Positions 8,324 through 16,692 of a stretch of DNA of 64,000 nucleotides are shown in pieces (position 1 is the first letter of the stretch; each line of letters begins with the position of its first letter). This stretch comes from Thalassotalea sp. LPB0316 (GTDB lineage Bacteria; Pseudomonadota; Gammaproteobacteria; Enterobacterales; Alteromonadaceae): assembly GCF_014898095.1 (NCBI RefSeq), contig NZ_CP062946.1, positions 1,674,001 through 1,738,000 on the forward strand, written 5' to 3'. Under the pieces are notes generated by a model. The model had not been told where the DNA came from. It worked only from the letters and a program-made list of their open reading frames with translations, and searched no databases. A program made the position numbers and the translations under genes.

Positions 8324-10165
8324 CTAAAAACCACATTGGCGGTTTTGGTTTTTCTCTTTTAACCAAGTATGTAAAGGTGCAAAGTAATCTAGAATAGCTG
8401 TTGCGTCCATTTGCTCGCTACCTGTAACTACTTTATAGGCCTCTTGCCACGGTCGACTAGAGCCCATCTCAAGCATTGAATTCAACTTTTCACCTGCTTC
8501 TTTACTTTGGTAAATAGAGCAACGGTGAATCGCTTCTGTGTTGCCTGCTAACTCACACAACGAGCGGTGGAACTCAAACTGTTGAATATGAGCAAGGAAG
8601 TAACGCGAGTAAGGCGTGTTCGCTGGTACATGATATTTAGCACCGGGATCGAAAGCGTCAGCATCGCGGGCAATTGGCGCACTAACACCTTGATATTTTT
8701 CTCTTAATTCCCACCACGCTTGGTTGTAATTTTCCGGTGTTACTTCACCTGAAAATACCTTCCAACGCCATTGATCAACTAATAATCCAAAAGGAATGAA
8801 GGCCACTTTGTCTAGTGCCATCTTCATTAATAAGCCAATATCTTTTGATTCATCAGGAATGCTATCAATAAGACCTATTTCCTTTAAGTATTTAGGTGTT
8901 ACAGATAATGCGATGGTGTCACCAATTGCTTCGTGAAACCCGTCATTAGCACTATTTTGGAATAATACTGACTGGTTTTTGTAAGCGCGTTGATAAAAGT
9001 TGTGACCAAGTTCATGGTGAATGGTAGAGAAGTCTTCACCTGTTTTTTGGATACACATTTTAATGCGAATATCGTCTTGGGTATCTAAACTCCAAGCTGA
9101 TGCATGACACATAACATCTCGATCAGCCGGCTTAGTAAATAGTGAACGAGTCCAGAATGTTTCTGGAAGTGGTTCAAATCCCAACGAAGTAAAGAAGTTC
9201 TCTGCTCCTTTAACCATTTTGATTTCGTCGTAATTGTGCTTGGCTAATTGAGTGGTCACATCATAACCCGGATCTGCGTTTTCAGGGGCAACCAGATCGT
9301 AAATGTTCCCCCATTGCTGTGCCCACATGTTACCTAATAGGTGAGCGGGAATAGGTCCGTCTTGTGGTACTTTGTCTTCGCCATATTCTTTGCCTAGTTC
9401 AGCGCGAACATAACAGTGTAAGTCATCGTAAAGTGGCTTTACTTGTCCCCATAATCTATCGAGCTCATTGGCAAAATCGTCTGGCGTCATATCGTAGTTA
9501 GAGCGCCACATTGCACCTAAATCTTTATAGCCTAGGCCTTCAGCACCTTCGTTTGCCAACACCACCTGGCGGCTATATAAAGGTTTCATTGCAGGGCTAA
9601 CTGTGCGCCAACCTTGCCAAAGTTCCAATAATTCATCGTAATCACGTGAACTGGCCATTTTGGCCGACATATCAACCAAGCTTAATTTTTCACCTGACTT
9701 TGTCGTGTAAGTCCCTTTGCCATAAATACTGCCCATATCTGCTGCTAACTTGGCAAGTTCCGCTGATTTTTCAGAATCTTGCGGGGCAGGGATGACAAGG
9801 CTCTGTTTTAGGATGTTAAGCTTTCTTCGCTGCTCGTCTGTCACTTCAACATTGTCAAACTTAGCCGCTTCCATTGCGTATTTTACACCAGCTTCAGTGT
9901 ATTTTTGGTTCTGCTCTGATGCCAATGCACTGGTATCTTCAGTGATAAAGTTTTGATAGATCCATTCAGCGCGTGAGGCATCAATTACCAATGCCGTCAT
10001 TTGTTTTTCTACTTCAGTTAAAAAAGCTTGCGCATCTTGCTGACTTAATTGTTGATTTGCTACTTGGTTAGCAGTGGCTTTTTTTGGGGGAGTTGTATCG
10101 TTACAACCCGAAATAGTGAGTAATAGCGCAGTCGCTATCGCTGAGAGTTTTATTGTTTTTTTCAT
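8324..10165 (-). CDS. M2-family zinc dipeptidyl carboxypeptidase (ACE-like), lipoprotein
   Basis: Peptidyl-dipeptidase A family enzyme that cleaves C-terminal dipeptides from peptides. It has a lipoprotein signal (LLLTISGC, Cys21), a low-complexity Gln/Ala linker and one catalytic domain. The zinc motif HELGH covers His384, Glu385 and His388, with Glu412 in HEAIGD as the likely third ligand. At 613 residues it is a normal single-domain bacterial ACE homologue. The lipobox suggests a periplasmic position tethered to a membrane. A candidate promoter is at 10200-10205, just downstream (in its direction) of the tandem terminator array, so read-through into this gene would have to pass several terminators. 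Confidence 0.95.
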   Translation of the reverse strand: MKKTIKLSAIATALLLTISGCNDTTPPKKATANQVANQQLSQQDAQAFLTEVEKQMTALVIDASRAEWIYQNFITEDTSALASEQNQKYTEAGVKYAMEAAKFDNVEVTDEQRRKLNILKQSLVIPAPQDSEKSAELAKLAADMGSIYGKGTYTTKSGEKLSLVDMSAKMASSRDYDELLELWQGWRTVSPAMKPLYSRQVVLANEGAEGLGYKDLGAMWRSNYDMTPDDFANELDRLWGQVKPLYDDLHCYVRAELGKEYGEDKVPQDGPIPAHLLGNMWAQQWGNIYDLVAPENADPGYDVTTQLAKHNYDEIKMVKGAENFFTSLGFEPLPETFWTRSLFTKPADRDVMCHASAWSLDTQDDIRIKMCIQKTGEDFSTIHHELGHNFYQRAYKNQSVLFQNSANDGFHEAIGDTIALSVTPKYLKEIGLIDSIPDESKDIGLLMKMALDKVAFIPFGLLVDQWRWKVFSGEVTPENYNQAWWELREKYQGVSAPIARDADAFDPGAKYHVPANTPYSRYFLAHIQQFEFHRSLCELAGNTEAIHRCSIYQSKEAGEKLNSMLEMGSSRPWQEAYKVVTGSEQMDATAILDYFAPLHTWLKEKNQNRQCGF

Positions 10166-10199
10166 GGGCTTTCATCTAGTTATTATCGTATCCGCTAGC

Positions 10200-10205
10200 A
10201 GTATA
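10200..10205 (-). promoter_or_regulatory. Candidate -10 box for the M2 dipeptidase
   Basis: The minus strand reads TATACT, preceded by GCGT. The expected start would leave a leader of about 28 bases before the ATG at 10165. No clear -35 is visible. The same GTTATACT string occurs in the upstream repeat units. Confidence 0.4.
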
Positions 10206-10255
10206 ACGCAATGTATTAACTAGCTCTAGCATGAAGATCCCCATAAAAATGAGGT

Positions 10256-10284
10256 AAAAAAAAGCTCATCAAAGTAGATGAGCT
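10256..10284 (-). terminator. Terminator of repeat unit 1
   Basis: The stem GCTCATC/GATGAGC with a 6-base loop (10265-10284) is followed on the minus strand by nine T. Confidence 0.75.
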
Positions 10285-10415
10285 GTCAATAAGGGAGAGT
10301 ATAACAAAAATTTCTTAAAAGGCGTCGACCTCAATAAGATGACTTCATTGTATTTAAGCTCGCTGTTTTTTACTGTTGTCAATCCGTTAAAAATTGTAAT
10401 GCTAGAGAAATAGAT

Positions 10416-10443
10416 AAAAAAAAGCTCATCAAAGTTGATGAGC
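10416..10443 (-). terminator. Terminator of repeat unit 2
   Basis: It has the same 7-bp stem as unit 1 with one loop change (10424-10443), followed on the minus strand by eight T. Confidence 0.75.
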
Positions 10444-10575
10444 TGTCAATAAGGGAGAGTATAACAAAAATTTCTTAAAAGGCGTCGACCTCAATAAGAT
10501 GACTTCATAGTATCTAAGCTCGCTGTTTTTTACTGTTGTCAATCAGTTAAAAATTGTAATGCTGGAGAAATAGCT

Positions 10576-10603
10576 AAAAAAAAGCTCATCAAAGTAGATG
10601 AGC
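10576..10603 (-). terminator. Terminator of repeat unit 3
   Basis: The hairpin is identical to unit 1 (10584-10603) and is followed by eight T on the minus strand, although the rest of the unit is diverged. The hairpin is therefore the conserved part. Confidence 0.75.
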
Positions 10604-10747
10604 CGTTAATAAGGGGAGTATCACAAAAAATCTTCAAAAAGGCTTTGCCTAAATAAGATGGTTTTATCTTAACGATTAAGTATGTTTATTACTGTTGGTA
10701 ATTGGTTATCAAATGTAATTAATCATTTTGATCTACGTCAGGCAGGC

Positions 10748-10773
10748 AAAAAAAAAGCTCGAATTAATCGAGC
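10748..10773 (-). terminator. Terminator of repeat unit 4
   Basis: It has a different stem, GCTCGA/TCGAGC (10757-10773), but the same layout with nine T. Sequence change with conserved pairing argues that the structure is what matters. Confidence 0.75.
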
Positions 10774-11002
10774 TTCAAAATAAGGGAGTATAACAAGGTA
10801 TGAAAGTCAAAATTTAAGCGAGGATAAATTAGCTTTCATAACAGTGAAGCGAAAATCTTTAATGCTGATTGACAGATCAGGCATCATAAGGAATACATTC
10901 ACTGTAAACTAAGAGTGTTACTGTTTTATAAAGTTCAAAATAAATATAAAAAATATTTTTGTTATCCTTTTACTCGACTTTATAACCATATTGTAATAAC
11001 TA

Positions 11003-11027
11003 AAACATCTGTTTAAACTAGATGTTT
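11003..11027. promoter_or_regulatory. Candidate PsrA-type autoregulatory operator
   Basis: The arms AAACATCT (11003-11010) and AGATGTTT (11020-11027) form an inverted repeat 29 bases before the regulator's ATG. Inside, AAAC-N4-GTTT (11003-11014) and AAAC-N5-GTTT (11015-11027) resemble the PsrA site known in Pseudomonas, (G/C)AAAC-N2-4-GTTT(G/C). Autorepression is inferred. Confidence 0.55.
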
Positions 11028-11056
11028 AAAACGCAGTATTATGATTAGAGTAGTTG

Positions 11057-11686
11057 ATGAGTACCAAAGAAAAAATATTGGATGCAGCGGAAAAGCTTTT
11101 TTCCGACAATGGTTTCAATGGCACGTCTTTAAGAGAGATAACAAGCCTTGCAGAAGTGAATTTAGCTGCGGTCAATTATCATTTTGGCTCTAAGAAAGAG
11201 TTGATTAAAGCGGTAATGTCAAGATACATGAACGAACTTTCACCTCGCTTAATGACCACGTTGAATAGTGTTCAGGCCAAAGACAAGCCAACGTTAATTG
11301 AAGTTTTCTCTGCGTTTGTTGAACCTTTACTTGCACTTAATTTATTTAGAGAAAATGGTACTGCAACGTTTCTACAATTACTTGGCCGAGGCTATACTGA
11401 CTCTCAAGGCTTCTTGCGTTGGTTTCTTACGACTAAATATCCACAGGTTATTGAAAATTTCATTGCCGCTGTCCAAAAAGCATATCCGGAACTCGATGCT
11501 GAAGAAATTTTCTGGCGATTACACTTCACCATGGGGACCGTGGTCTTTACCATGTCTTCGAGCGATGCGTTAATAGATATTGCTCAAAGTGATTACAATA
11601 ATCAAGTTGGGATTGAAGACGTAATCGCCAAGCTAATTCCATATGTAGCAGCAGGTGTTGGAGCACCTATTCAACAGGTTCAATAA
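11057..11686 (+). CDS. psrA: TetR-family regulator, PsrA-like (fatty-acid responsive)
   Basis: The 209-residue protein has an N-terminal TetR helix-turn-helix (about 5-52, including SLREITSLAEVNLAAVNYHFGSKKEL) and a C-terminal ligand domain. The VNLAAVNYHFGSKK stretch and the C-terminal pattern FWRLHFTMGTVVFTMS resemble PsrA of Pseudomonas, which binds long-chain fatty acids and controls beta-oxidation genes. ATG at 11057 is preferred over the adjacent TTG at 11054. An inverted-repeat operator lies just upstream, and a similar CAAAC-N2-GTTTG site lies before fadR at 16620. The family call is strong, the exact ortholog less so. Confidence 0.8.
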   Translation: MSTKEKILDAAEKLFSDNGFNGTSLREITSLAEVNLAAVNYHFGSKKELIKAVMSRYMNELSPRLMTTLNSVQAKDKPTLIEVFSAFVEPLLALNLFRENGTATFLQLLGRGYTDSQGFLRWFLTTKYPQVIENFIAAVQKAYPELDAEEIFWRLHFTMGTVVFTMSSSDALIDIAQSDYNNQVGIEDVIAKLIPYVAAGVGAPIQQVQ

Positions 11687-11763
11687 TATCTGTTTATTTA
11701 CGCCGTTGATTTAGGCAAAATGCAGTCTTATCAAATTATCCTAAATAGGATAAATTTACTTGA

Positions 11764-11793
11764 AAGCGATAATGGGTATTGTCGCTTTTTTTT
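11764..11793 (+). terminator. Terminator after the psrA-like gene
   Basis: The hairpin AAGCGATAA/TTGTCGCTT with one G-T pair is followed by a run of eight T. It lies just before the nagZ ribosome binding site, so nagZ needs its own promoter or read-through. Confidence 0.75.
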
Positions 11794-11820
11794 CGTCAAA
11801 TAATAATAGGAAGGGCCACA

Positions 11821-12849
11821 ATGGGACCTTTAATGATCGATGTGCAGGGCACCCAATTATCTGGTGAAGATAAAGAGCTACTGAAACATCCTTTAGTCGG
11901 CGGCATAATTTTGTTTAGCCGAAACTATGAGTCACCTCAACAAGTATCACAGTTAACACAAGCAATCCGTCAAGCGGCGGGACAACCTTTATTAATCGCT
12001 GTTGATCACGAAGGCGGCAGAGTTCAGCGTTTTCGCGATCAGTTTACCGCGATTCCGGCGATGTATGACTTGTGGCGTTCAAGTGGTGAATCTTTAGCGA
12101 CAAGCCAACAATATGCATACGCTTGTGGTTATGTTATGGCGATAGAAGTTATTGCAGTTGGCATTGATATTAGTTTTGCACCAGTACTTGATATTAACAA
12201 TATTAGTGAGGTCATAGGTAACCGAGCGTTTCATCATGAGCCAACGGCTGTTGCTGATATTGCTAAGTATTTTATCAAAGGTATGCATGATGCTGGAATG
12301 AAAGCGACGGGTAAGCATTTTCCAGGGCATGGTAGTGTAAAAGAGGACTCGCATGTCGCCTTACCCATTGATAAAAGGGAGCGTTCAACGATTTTTCAGC
12401 ATGATATGCTGCCATTTAAACAACTAATCGCTGATGGTAACCTTGATGCGATAATGCCTGCACATGTTATCTACCCAGATGTTGATAAAGATGCTGTTGG
12501 TTTTTCTCGGTATTGGCTACATGAAGTTCTGCGCAAATCTTTAGGATTTAATGGCGTTGTTTTTAGCGATGATTTAACTATGGCAGGCGCTCACTACATT
12601 GGTGGCTATGTTGAACGAGCAGAAGCGGCACAGCAGGCGGGATGCGATATGTTACTGGTGTGTAATAGCCGCTCAGCAAGTATTGAAATTATCGATAATG
12701 CCAATCTCAATATTGATCCGTTATCGCAAACACGATTAGCTAAACTCATTGCAACACAGCAACATCAGTGGACAAAAATGACGACTAATCAAAACTGGCA
12801 GCAATATGTTGAAGTGGTGAATCGCGTTCATGAACTTACTCAAAAGTAA
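11821..12849 (+). CDS. nagZ: Beta-N-acetylhexosaminidase NagZ, peptidoglycan recycling
   Basis: Cytoplasmic GH3 glycosidase that removes GlcNAc from anhydro-muropeptides during cell-wall recycling. The 342-residue single-domain form shows the family motif KHFPGHGSVKEDSH (165-178, with the catalytic His178) and the nucleophile Asp250 in FSDDLTM. I chose ATG at 11821 because AGGAAGGG sits directly upstream; an earlier in-frame start at 11779 lacks a ribosome site. The 3' end overlaps the DASS transporter start by 20 bases, suggesting coupled translation. Its position beside a TetR regulator also occurs in other Alteromonadales as far as I recall. Confidence 0.95.
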   Translation: MGPLMIDVQGTQLSGEDKELLKHPLVGGIILFSRNYESPQQVSQLTQAIRQAAGQPLLIAVDHEGGRVQRFRDQFTAIPAMYDLWRSSGESLATSQQYAYACGYVMAIEVIAVGIDISFAPVLDINNISEVIGNRAFHHEPTAVADIAKYFIKGMHDAGMKATGKHFPGHGSVKEDSHVALPIDKRERSTIFQHDMLPFKQLIADGNLDAIMPAHVIYPDVDKDAVGFSRYWLHEVLRKSLGFNGVVFSDDLTMAGAHYIGGYVERAEAAQQAGCDMLLVCNSRSASIEIIDNANLNIDPLSQTRLAKLIATQQHQWTKMTTNQNWQQYVEVVNRVHELTQK

Positions 12850-14212
12850 CAACTTCTATCTTATTTTTGCGCCGTTTGCTGCACTTGGTTTTTATTTTGC
12901 GCTAACCTTTGCTGGTTTAGACAGTAAACCAGCAATTGCAGCAAGTATCTCTTTATTAACCGTGATACTTTGGATCAGCGAAGCTATCCCCATCCCGGCA
13001 ACCTCACTTATCCCATTTGCTTTATTACCACTATTTGGCATTGTTGATCATCGCGCAGTCGCGTCGTCATTAGGTAGCCATGTTATTTTGCTTTTAATGG
13101 GGGCATTTATGCTCTCAAAAGCACTTGAGAAAAGTAATGTTCACGAGCGACTGGCTATTTATATGATCAAGCTTGTTGGCTTATCAAGTGGTAAACGCTT
13201 GGTGTTTGCATTTATGCTAGCCGCGGCAATTTTGAGTATGTGGATTTCCAATACAGCGACAACCTTGATTATGTTACCTATTGCTTTGGCTATTTTGCGC
13301 AATGTTGAAGATCACCGATTGTCGATAGCGTTAGTGCTAGGTATTGCATACGCAGCAAGTTTAGGCGGTGTGGCGACGCCTATAGGTACACCACCCAATG
13401 TTATTTTTATGGCGTTATATCAAGAAACTACCGGTCTCGATATGAGCTTTTTATCATGGATGAAGGTAGGTGTACCTGTTGTTGTGATAGCCTTGCCATT
13501 AATGGCTTGGTGGTTGACTCGTCATGTTAAAAGTCAGCTGAGCTTGTCTTTACCTGCGTTAAAAGCATGGACTATTGCTGAGCGCAGAGTACTCATTGTT
13601 TTTGGCTTAACTGCACTTGCATGGATCACGCGACAAGAGCCGTTTGGTGGTTGGACTGCATTATTTGGCCTTTCGGGTATTGGTGATAGTACGGTCGCCT
13701 TAGCTGCTGTGGTTATTATGTTTATCGTACCCGATGGCAAAAAGGGGCGATTGTTAGACTGGCAAACGGCTCAGCAAATTCCTTGGGGAATGCTATTGCT
13801 CTTTGCCGGCGGTATTGCCATTGCCAAAGGTTTTGTTGCGTCTGGATTGAGTGACATTCTCGGCAACTGGCTAACATCCTTTGCTGATATCAATGTCTTT
13901 CTGTTGATTGTGGTCATTTGTTTAGTGATTACCTATTTGACTGAAATCACCAGTAATACCGCAACAGCCACACTATTACTGCCAATTTTAGGCGTAACGG
14001 CAACGTCGATGGGGCATGACCCGTTATTACTGATGGTACCGGCGACCATTTGTGCAAGTTGCGCTTTTATGCTGCCGGTAGCAACTGCGCCTAATGCCAT
14101 CGTTTACGGCACAGGCAAAGTGAGAATCAAAGAAATGGTCAGAGAAGGCTTTGTCTTGAGTTTAATTACCGTTGCCGTGGTTTCTACGGTCAGTTATTTA
14201 ATGTTGACTTAA
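12830..14212 (+). CDS. DASS/SLC13-family anion:sodium symporter
   Basis: A 460-residue inner-membrane transporter with about 11-12 hydrophobic segments and the paired SNT-type motifs of the divalent anion:Na+ symporter family (WISNTATTLIMLP near 140; EITSNTATATLLLP near 375). Members import di- or tricarboxylates, sulfate or phosphate; the substrate cannot be fixed from sequence. It overlaps nagZ by 20 bases and ends at a shared terminator with dsbB. The start has only a weak ribosome site, consistent with coupling to nagZ. Confidence 0.88.
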   Translation: MNLLKSNNFYLIFAPFAALGFYFALTFAGLDSKPAIAASISLLTVILWISEAIPIPATSLIPFALLPLFGIVDHRAVASSLGSHVILLLMGAFMLSKALEKSNVHERLAIYMIKLVGLSSGKRLVFAFMLAAAILSMWISNTATTLIMLPIALAILRNVEDHRLSIALVLGIAYAASLGGVATPIGTPPNVIFMALYQETTGLDMSFLSWMKVGVPVVVIALPLMAWWLTRHVKSQLSLSLPALKAWTIAERRVLIVFGLTALAWITRQEPFGGWTALFGLSGIGDSTVALAAVVIMFIVPDGKKGRLLDWQTAQQIPWGMLLLFAGGIAIAKGFVASGLSDILGNWLTSFADINVFLLIVVICLVITYLTEITSNTATATLLLPILGVTATSMGHDPLLLMVPATICASCAFMLPVATAPNAIVYGTGKVRIKEMVREGFVLSLITVAVVSTVSYLMLT

Positions 14213-14251
14213 ATTTGCTGTTTGGCATTTGCCAATCAAACTCAAATTGAT

Positions 14252-14278
14252 AAAAAAGCACGTTAAGCGTGCTTTTTT
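14252..14278. terminator. Bidirectional terminator between the DASS transporter and dsbB
   Basis: The stem AAAAAAGCACG/CGTGCTTTTTT with a 5-base loop has A- and T-runs on both sides, serving both convergent genes. Confidence 0.9.
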
Positions 14279-14293
14279 ATTTTGATTTGTCGC

Positions 14294-14812
14294 TTATAGC
14301 TTTCGATGGATTTTAATCGTACTGGCGGTTACTGTTAACCAAAGTACGCTATAAACTGCAAATACTACCACCATCCATTGTGGCATTGAGTAACCTAAGA
14401 ACTGCCAACTAATTTTTCCGCAGTCACCGGTTGCAGCAAAAATACTTGGCAACCACTCATGTAAAGGCGCCCAGCTTGGGAAGTTAGGAACAACTTCACA
14501 ACTAAACAAAAATGACATCGTTGAAGTTTGCATTTCGACGTGCTCGAGCGCAATGATAAGACCCCATATCGCACTCACGCCCCAAGTTGCAAACGCTAGC
14601 GTACGGGCAATAATATTATCGCTACCGATGAAGCCTAGGATACCGGCAAACAAAATACCCAATACAGCTACGCGTTGATAAATACACATGATGCATGGCT
14701 CTAAATTCAAAATGTACTGAAAGTAAAGTGCGCAACCTTCAAACACTAAGGCGCTAAAAGCGAGTAATAACCAAGCTTGAGGATTGTTATGTAAGTTAGC
14801 AAAGAATTTCAC
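14294..14812 (-). CDS. dsbB: Disulfide bond formation protein DsbB
   Basis: Inner-membrane quinone reductase that reoxidises DsbA. The 172-residue protein has four membrane helices and both redox pairs: Cys40/Cys43 (CIMC) in the first periplasmic loop and Cys105/Cys131 in the second. Spacing matches E. coli DsbB almost exactly. It lies downstream of nhaB on the same strand, as in E. coli, but a terminator at 14841-14868 separates them, so it probably has its own promoter in the ~70-base gap. dsbA is not in the window. Confidence 0.97.
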   Translation of the reverse strand: MKFFANLHNNPQAWLLLAFSALVFEGCALYFQYILNLEPCIMCIYQRVAVLGILFAGILGFIGSDNIIARTLAFATWGVSAIWGLIIALEHVEMQTSTMSFLFSCEVVPNFPSWAPLHEWLPSIFAATGDCGKISWQFLGYSMPQWMVVVFAVYSVLWLTVTASTIKIHRKL

Positions 14813-14840
14813 GGATCTTCCTGTTGTTCTTGTTGTCGTG

Positions 14841-14868
14841 AAAAAAGCGCCTATAGCGGCGCTTTTTT
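14841..14868 (-). terminator. Terminator after nhaB
   Basis: The stem AAAAAAGCGCC/GGCGCTTTTTT with a 6-base loop lies just past the nhaB stop codon in its direction of transcription. Confidence 0.85.
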
Positions 14869-14881
14869 GTTTGGTTTGATA

Positions 14882-16474
14882 CTAGTGACCGCTAGGGACT
14901 TTATCTACCGCTTCTTCAACGGTGTGGTGATGTATCCACCCTCGTTCATAAAAAGCATTTGTTTCTGACTCTAAAAAGCCAGATGAAATAGTTAATAGCC
15001 CAACGATAGTTAATACGATGGTATAAGGGAATGCCATAATCACCATACGACCGTAGGATAACCTAATAAGTGGAGCCAAAGCTGATGTTAGCAAGAATAA
15101 AAACGCAGCCTGACCATTTGGCGTGGCAACACTCGGTAAGTTAGTACCTGTATTGATAGCAACAGCAAGTAAGTCGAATTGGTCGCGTGTAATTTGCCCC
15201 GCTAGTAACGCTTTCTTCACCTCTGTTATATAAACAGTGCCGACAAATACATTGTCGCTGACCATTGAGAGGAAACCATTGGCAAGGTAGAACATCACCA
15301 ATTGCATGTTACCTTCAAAGCCAAGTACCCAAGTTATCACTGGTGTAAACAACTTTTGGTCAATAATGACGGCAACCACGGCAAAGAACACAGCAAGTAG
15401 TGCTGTAAATGGCAGCGCCTCTTCAAATGCGTGACCAATTTGATGTTCTTCTGTAACGCCAGTAAATGAAGTCGCAAGAATAATAACCGTTAAACCAATT
15501 AAGCCAACAGCAGCTAAATGAAGTGCTAATGCAATAATCAACCAAATACCAACGATACCTTGCATAACAAGTTTCACCTTGTCTTGTTTAGTACGGTTTT
15601 TTGATTGTTGTCTGTCGTATTGTTTTAATACTTTTAATACATTTTTTGGGATCTCAACACCGTAACCAAACCATTTGAACTTCTCTAAGGCAAAACAAGT
15701 AATTAAACCAGCAATGAGAACAGGGAAGGTTACTGGTGCCATACGAATCGCAAATTCAACAAATTGCCAACCCGCTTGGTGGCCAATAATTAAGTTTTGT
15801 GGTTCACCAACAATAGTACAAACACCACCTAATGCAGTACCGACACCAGCGTGCATCATAATATTGCGAAGGAAAGCGCGAAACTGTTCTAAATCTTCAC
15901 GAGAGTACTCTGTTACTTCTTCATCATGGGTGTGATCGTGATCGTGGTGTTGCTGTTTACCCGATGCAACTTTGTGATAAACCGAATAGAAACCAACAGC
16001 AACACTGATGATAACGGCAATAACCGTTAATGCGTCCAAGAAAGCCGATAAGAATGCGCTGGCGAAACAAAACAGTAGGGCAACGACTTTTTTCGATCTG
16101 ACTCTGGTGATAATTTTAGTAAACAAGAACAGCAGCAAGTCTTTCATGAAATAAATGCCTGCTACCATGAATATTAAGAGTAATAATACTTCAATATTTA
16201 TTTGTATTTCATGCATGACCTGATATGGCGACGTCATACCAATAACAACGGCCTCAAGGGCTAGCAAGCCACCAGGTAGCAATGGGTAACATTTTAATGC
16301 CATTGCTAAGGTAAAAATAAATTCTAGCACTAATGCCCAGCCGGCAATGTAAGGGCTGACATAGAAGTAAAGAATAGGGTTTAGGATTAAAAAGAAAATG
16401 ATCGCGTTTTTATACCAATCTGGCGAGTTGCCAAGAAAGTTTTTGTATAACGCACTCATAAATGATTGCTGCAT
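14882..16474 (-). CDS. nhaB: Na+/H+ antiporter NhaB
   Basis: Electrogenic inner-membrane Na+/H+ exchanger that exports sodium and helps set cytoplasmic pH. It has 530 residues and about 12 membrane segments. NhaB blocks include [38 protein letters not shown] (a 20-residue string) and [24 protein letters not shown] at 16474 has AAGGT about 7 bases upstream. A cytoplasmic loop carries five His in eight residues (176-183), not a feature I associate with NhaB generally (see findings). It is divergent from fadR, as in E. coli. Confidence 0.96.
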   Translation of the reverse strand: MQQSFMSALYKNFLGNSPDWYKNAIIFFLILNPILYFYVSPYIAGWALVLEFIFTLAMALKCYPLLPGGLLALEAVVIGMTSPYQVMHEIQINIEVLLLLIFMVAGIYFMKDLLLFLFTKIITRVRSKKVVALLFCFASAFLSAFLDALTVIAVIISVAVGFYSVYHKVASGKQQHHDHDHTHDEEVTEYSREDLEQFRAFLRNIMMHAGVGTALGGVCTIVGEPQNLIIGHQAGWQFVEFAIRMAPVTFPVLIAGLITCFALEKFKWFGYGVEIPKNVLKVLKQYDRQQSKNRTKQDKVKLVMQGIVGIWLIIALALHLAAVGLIGLTVIILATSFTGVTEEHQIGHAFEEALPFTALLAVFFAVVAVIIDQKLFTPVITWVLGFEGNMQLVMFYLANGFLSMVSDNVFVGTVYITEVKKALLAGQITRDQFDLLAVAINTGTNLPSVATPNGQAAFLFLLTSALAPLIRLSYGRMVIMAFPYTIVLTIVGLLTISSGFLESETNAFYERGWIHHHTVEEAVDKVPSGH

Positions 16475-16619
16475 GTTAGACCTTTATTTATTAGTGTTAG
16501 TGCAAACTCAAATTTAAGTCTGACTTTATTATTAAATATATCATACTATTTTCTGCAATATTAATAGTATAAGTAGGAAACAACCTACCACAATTGCAAA
16601 ATAAGGTTAATAAATTTTA

Positions 16620-16633
16620 TCAAACTTGTTTGA
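16620..16633. promoter_or_regulatory. Candidate PsrA box between nhaB and fadR
   Basis: TCAAAC-TT-GTTTGA has perfect 6-base arms and fits the Pseudomonas PsrA consensus (G/C)AAAC-N2-4-GTTT(G/C). The start codon of fadR is 60 bases downstream. Confidence 0.45.
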
Positions 16634-16643
16634 AAGTAATCTT

Positions 16644-16656
16644 CTGGTACAATCAG
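16644..16656. promoter_or_regulatory. Candidate FadR-binding site upstream of fadR
   Basis: CTGGTACAATCAG matches the FadR core CTGGTCNGACCAG at 9 of 12 defined positions. Autoregulation is inferred. Confidence 0.35.
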
Positions 16657-16692
16657 TTGAATTGTTAAAGTTATAAGGGTTTGAAATACCGC

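Larger units (their letters stand above)
10256..10800 (-). repeat. Tandem array of four promoter/terminator-like units upstream of the M2 dipeptidase
   Basis: Units begin at about 10256, 10416, 10576 and 10748. The first two are nearly identical over ~160 bases, the third is diverged, and the fourth keeps only the core. Read on the minus strand, every unit has an extended -10-like element (TGTTATACT in three units, TGTGATACT in the third), then CTCCCTTA or CCCCTTA, then a GC-rich hairpin and 8-9 T. If transcription starts at that element, each unit would make an RNA of only about 35-40 bases. Otherwise the units are stacked terminators ending longer minus-strand RNAs. No ORF of note lies inside. 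This fills most of the 890-base gap between the M2 dipeptidase and the psrA-like gene. Confidence 0.75.

Noticed and set aside
10256..10800. CRISPR-like repeat array
   Set aside because: The repeat period is ~160 bases, the units diverge gradually, spacers are not unique sequences, and no cas gene is near. The hairpin plus T-run points to terminators instead.
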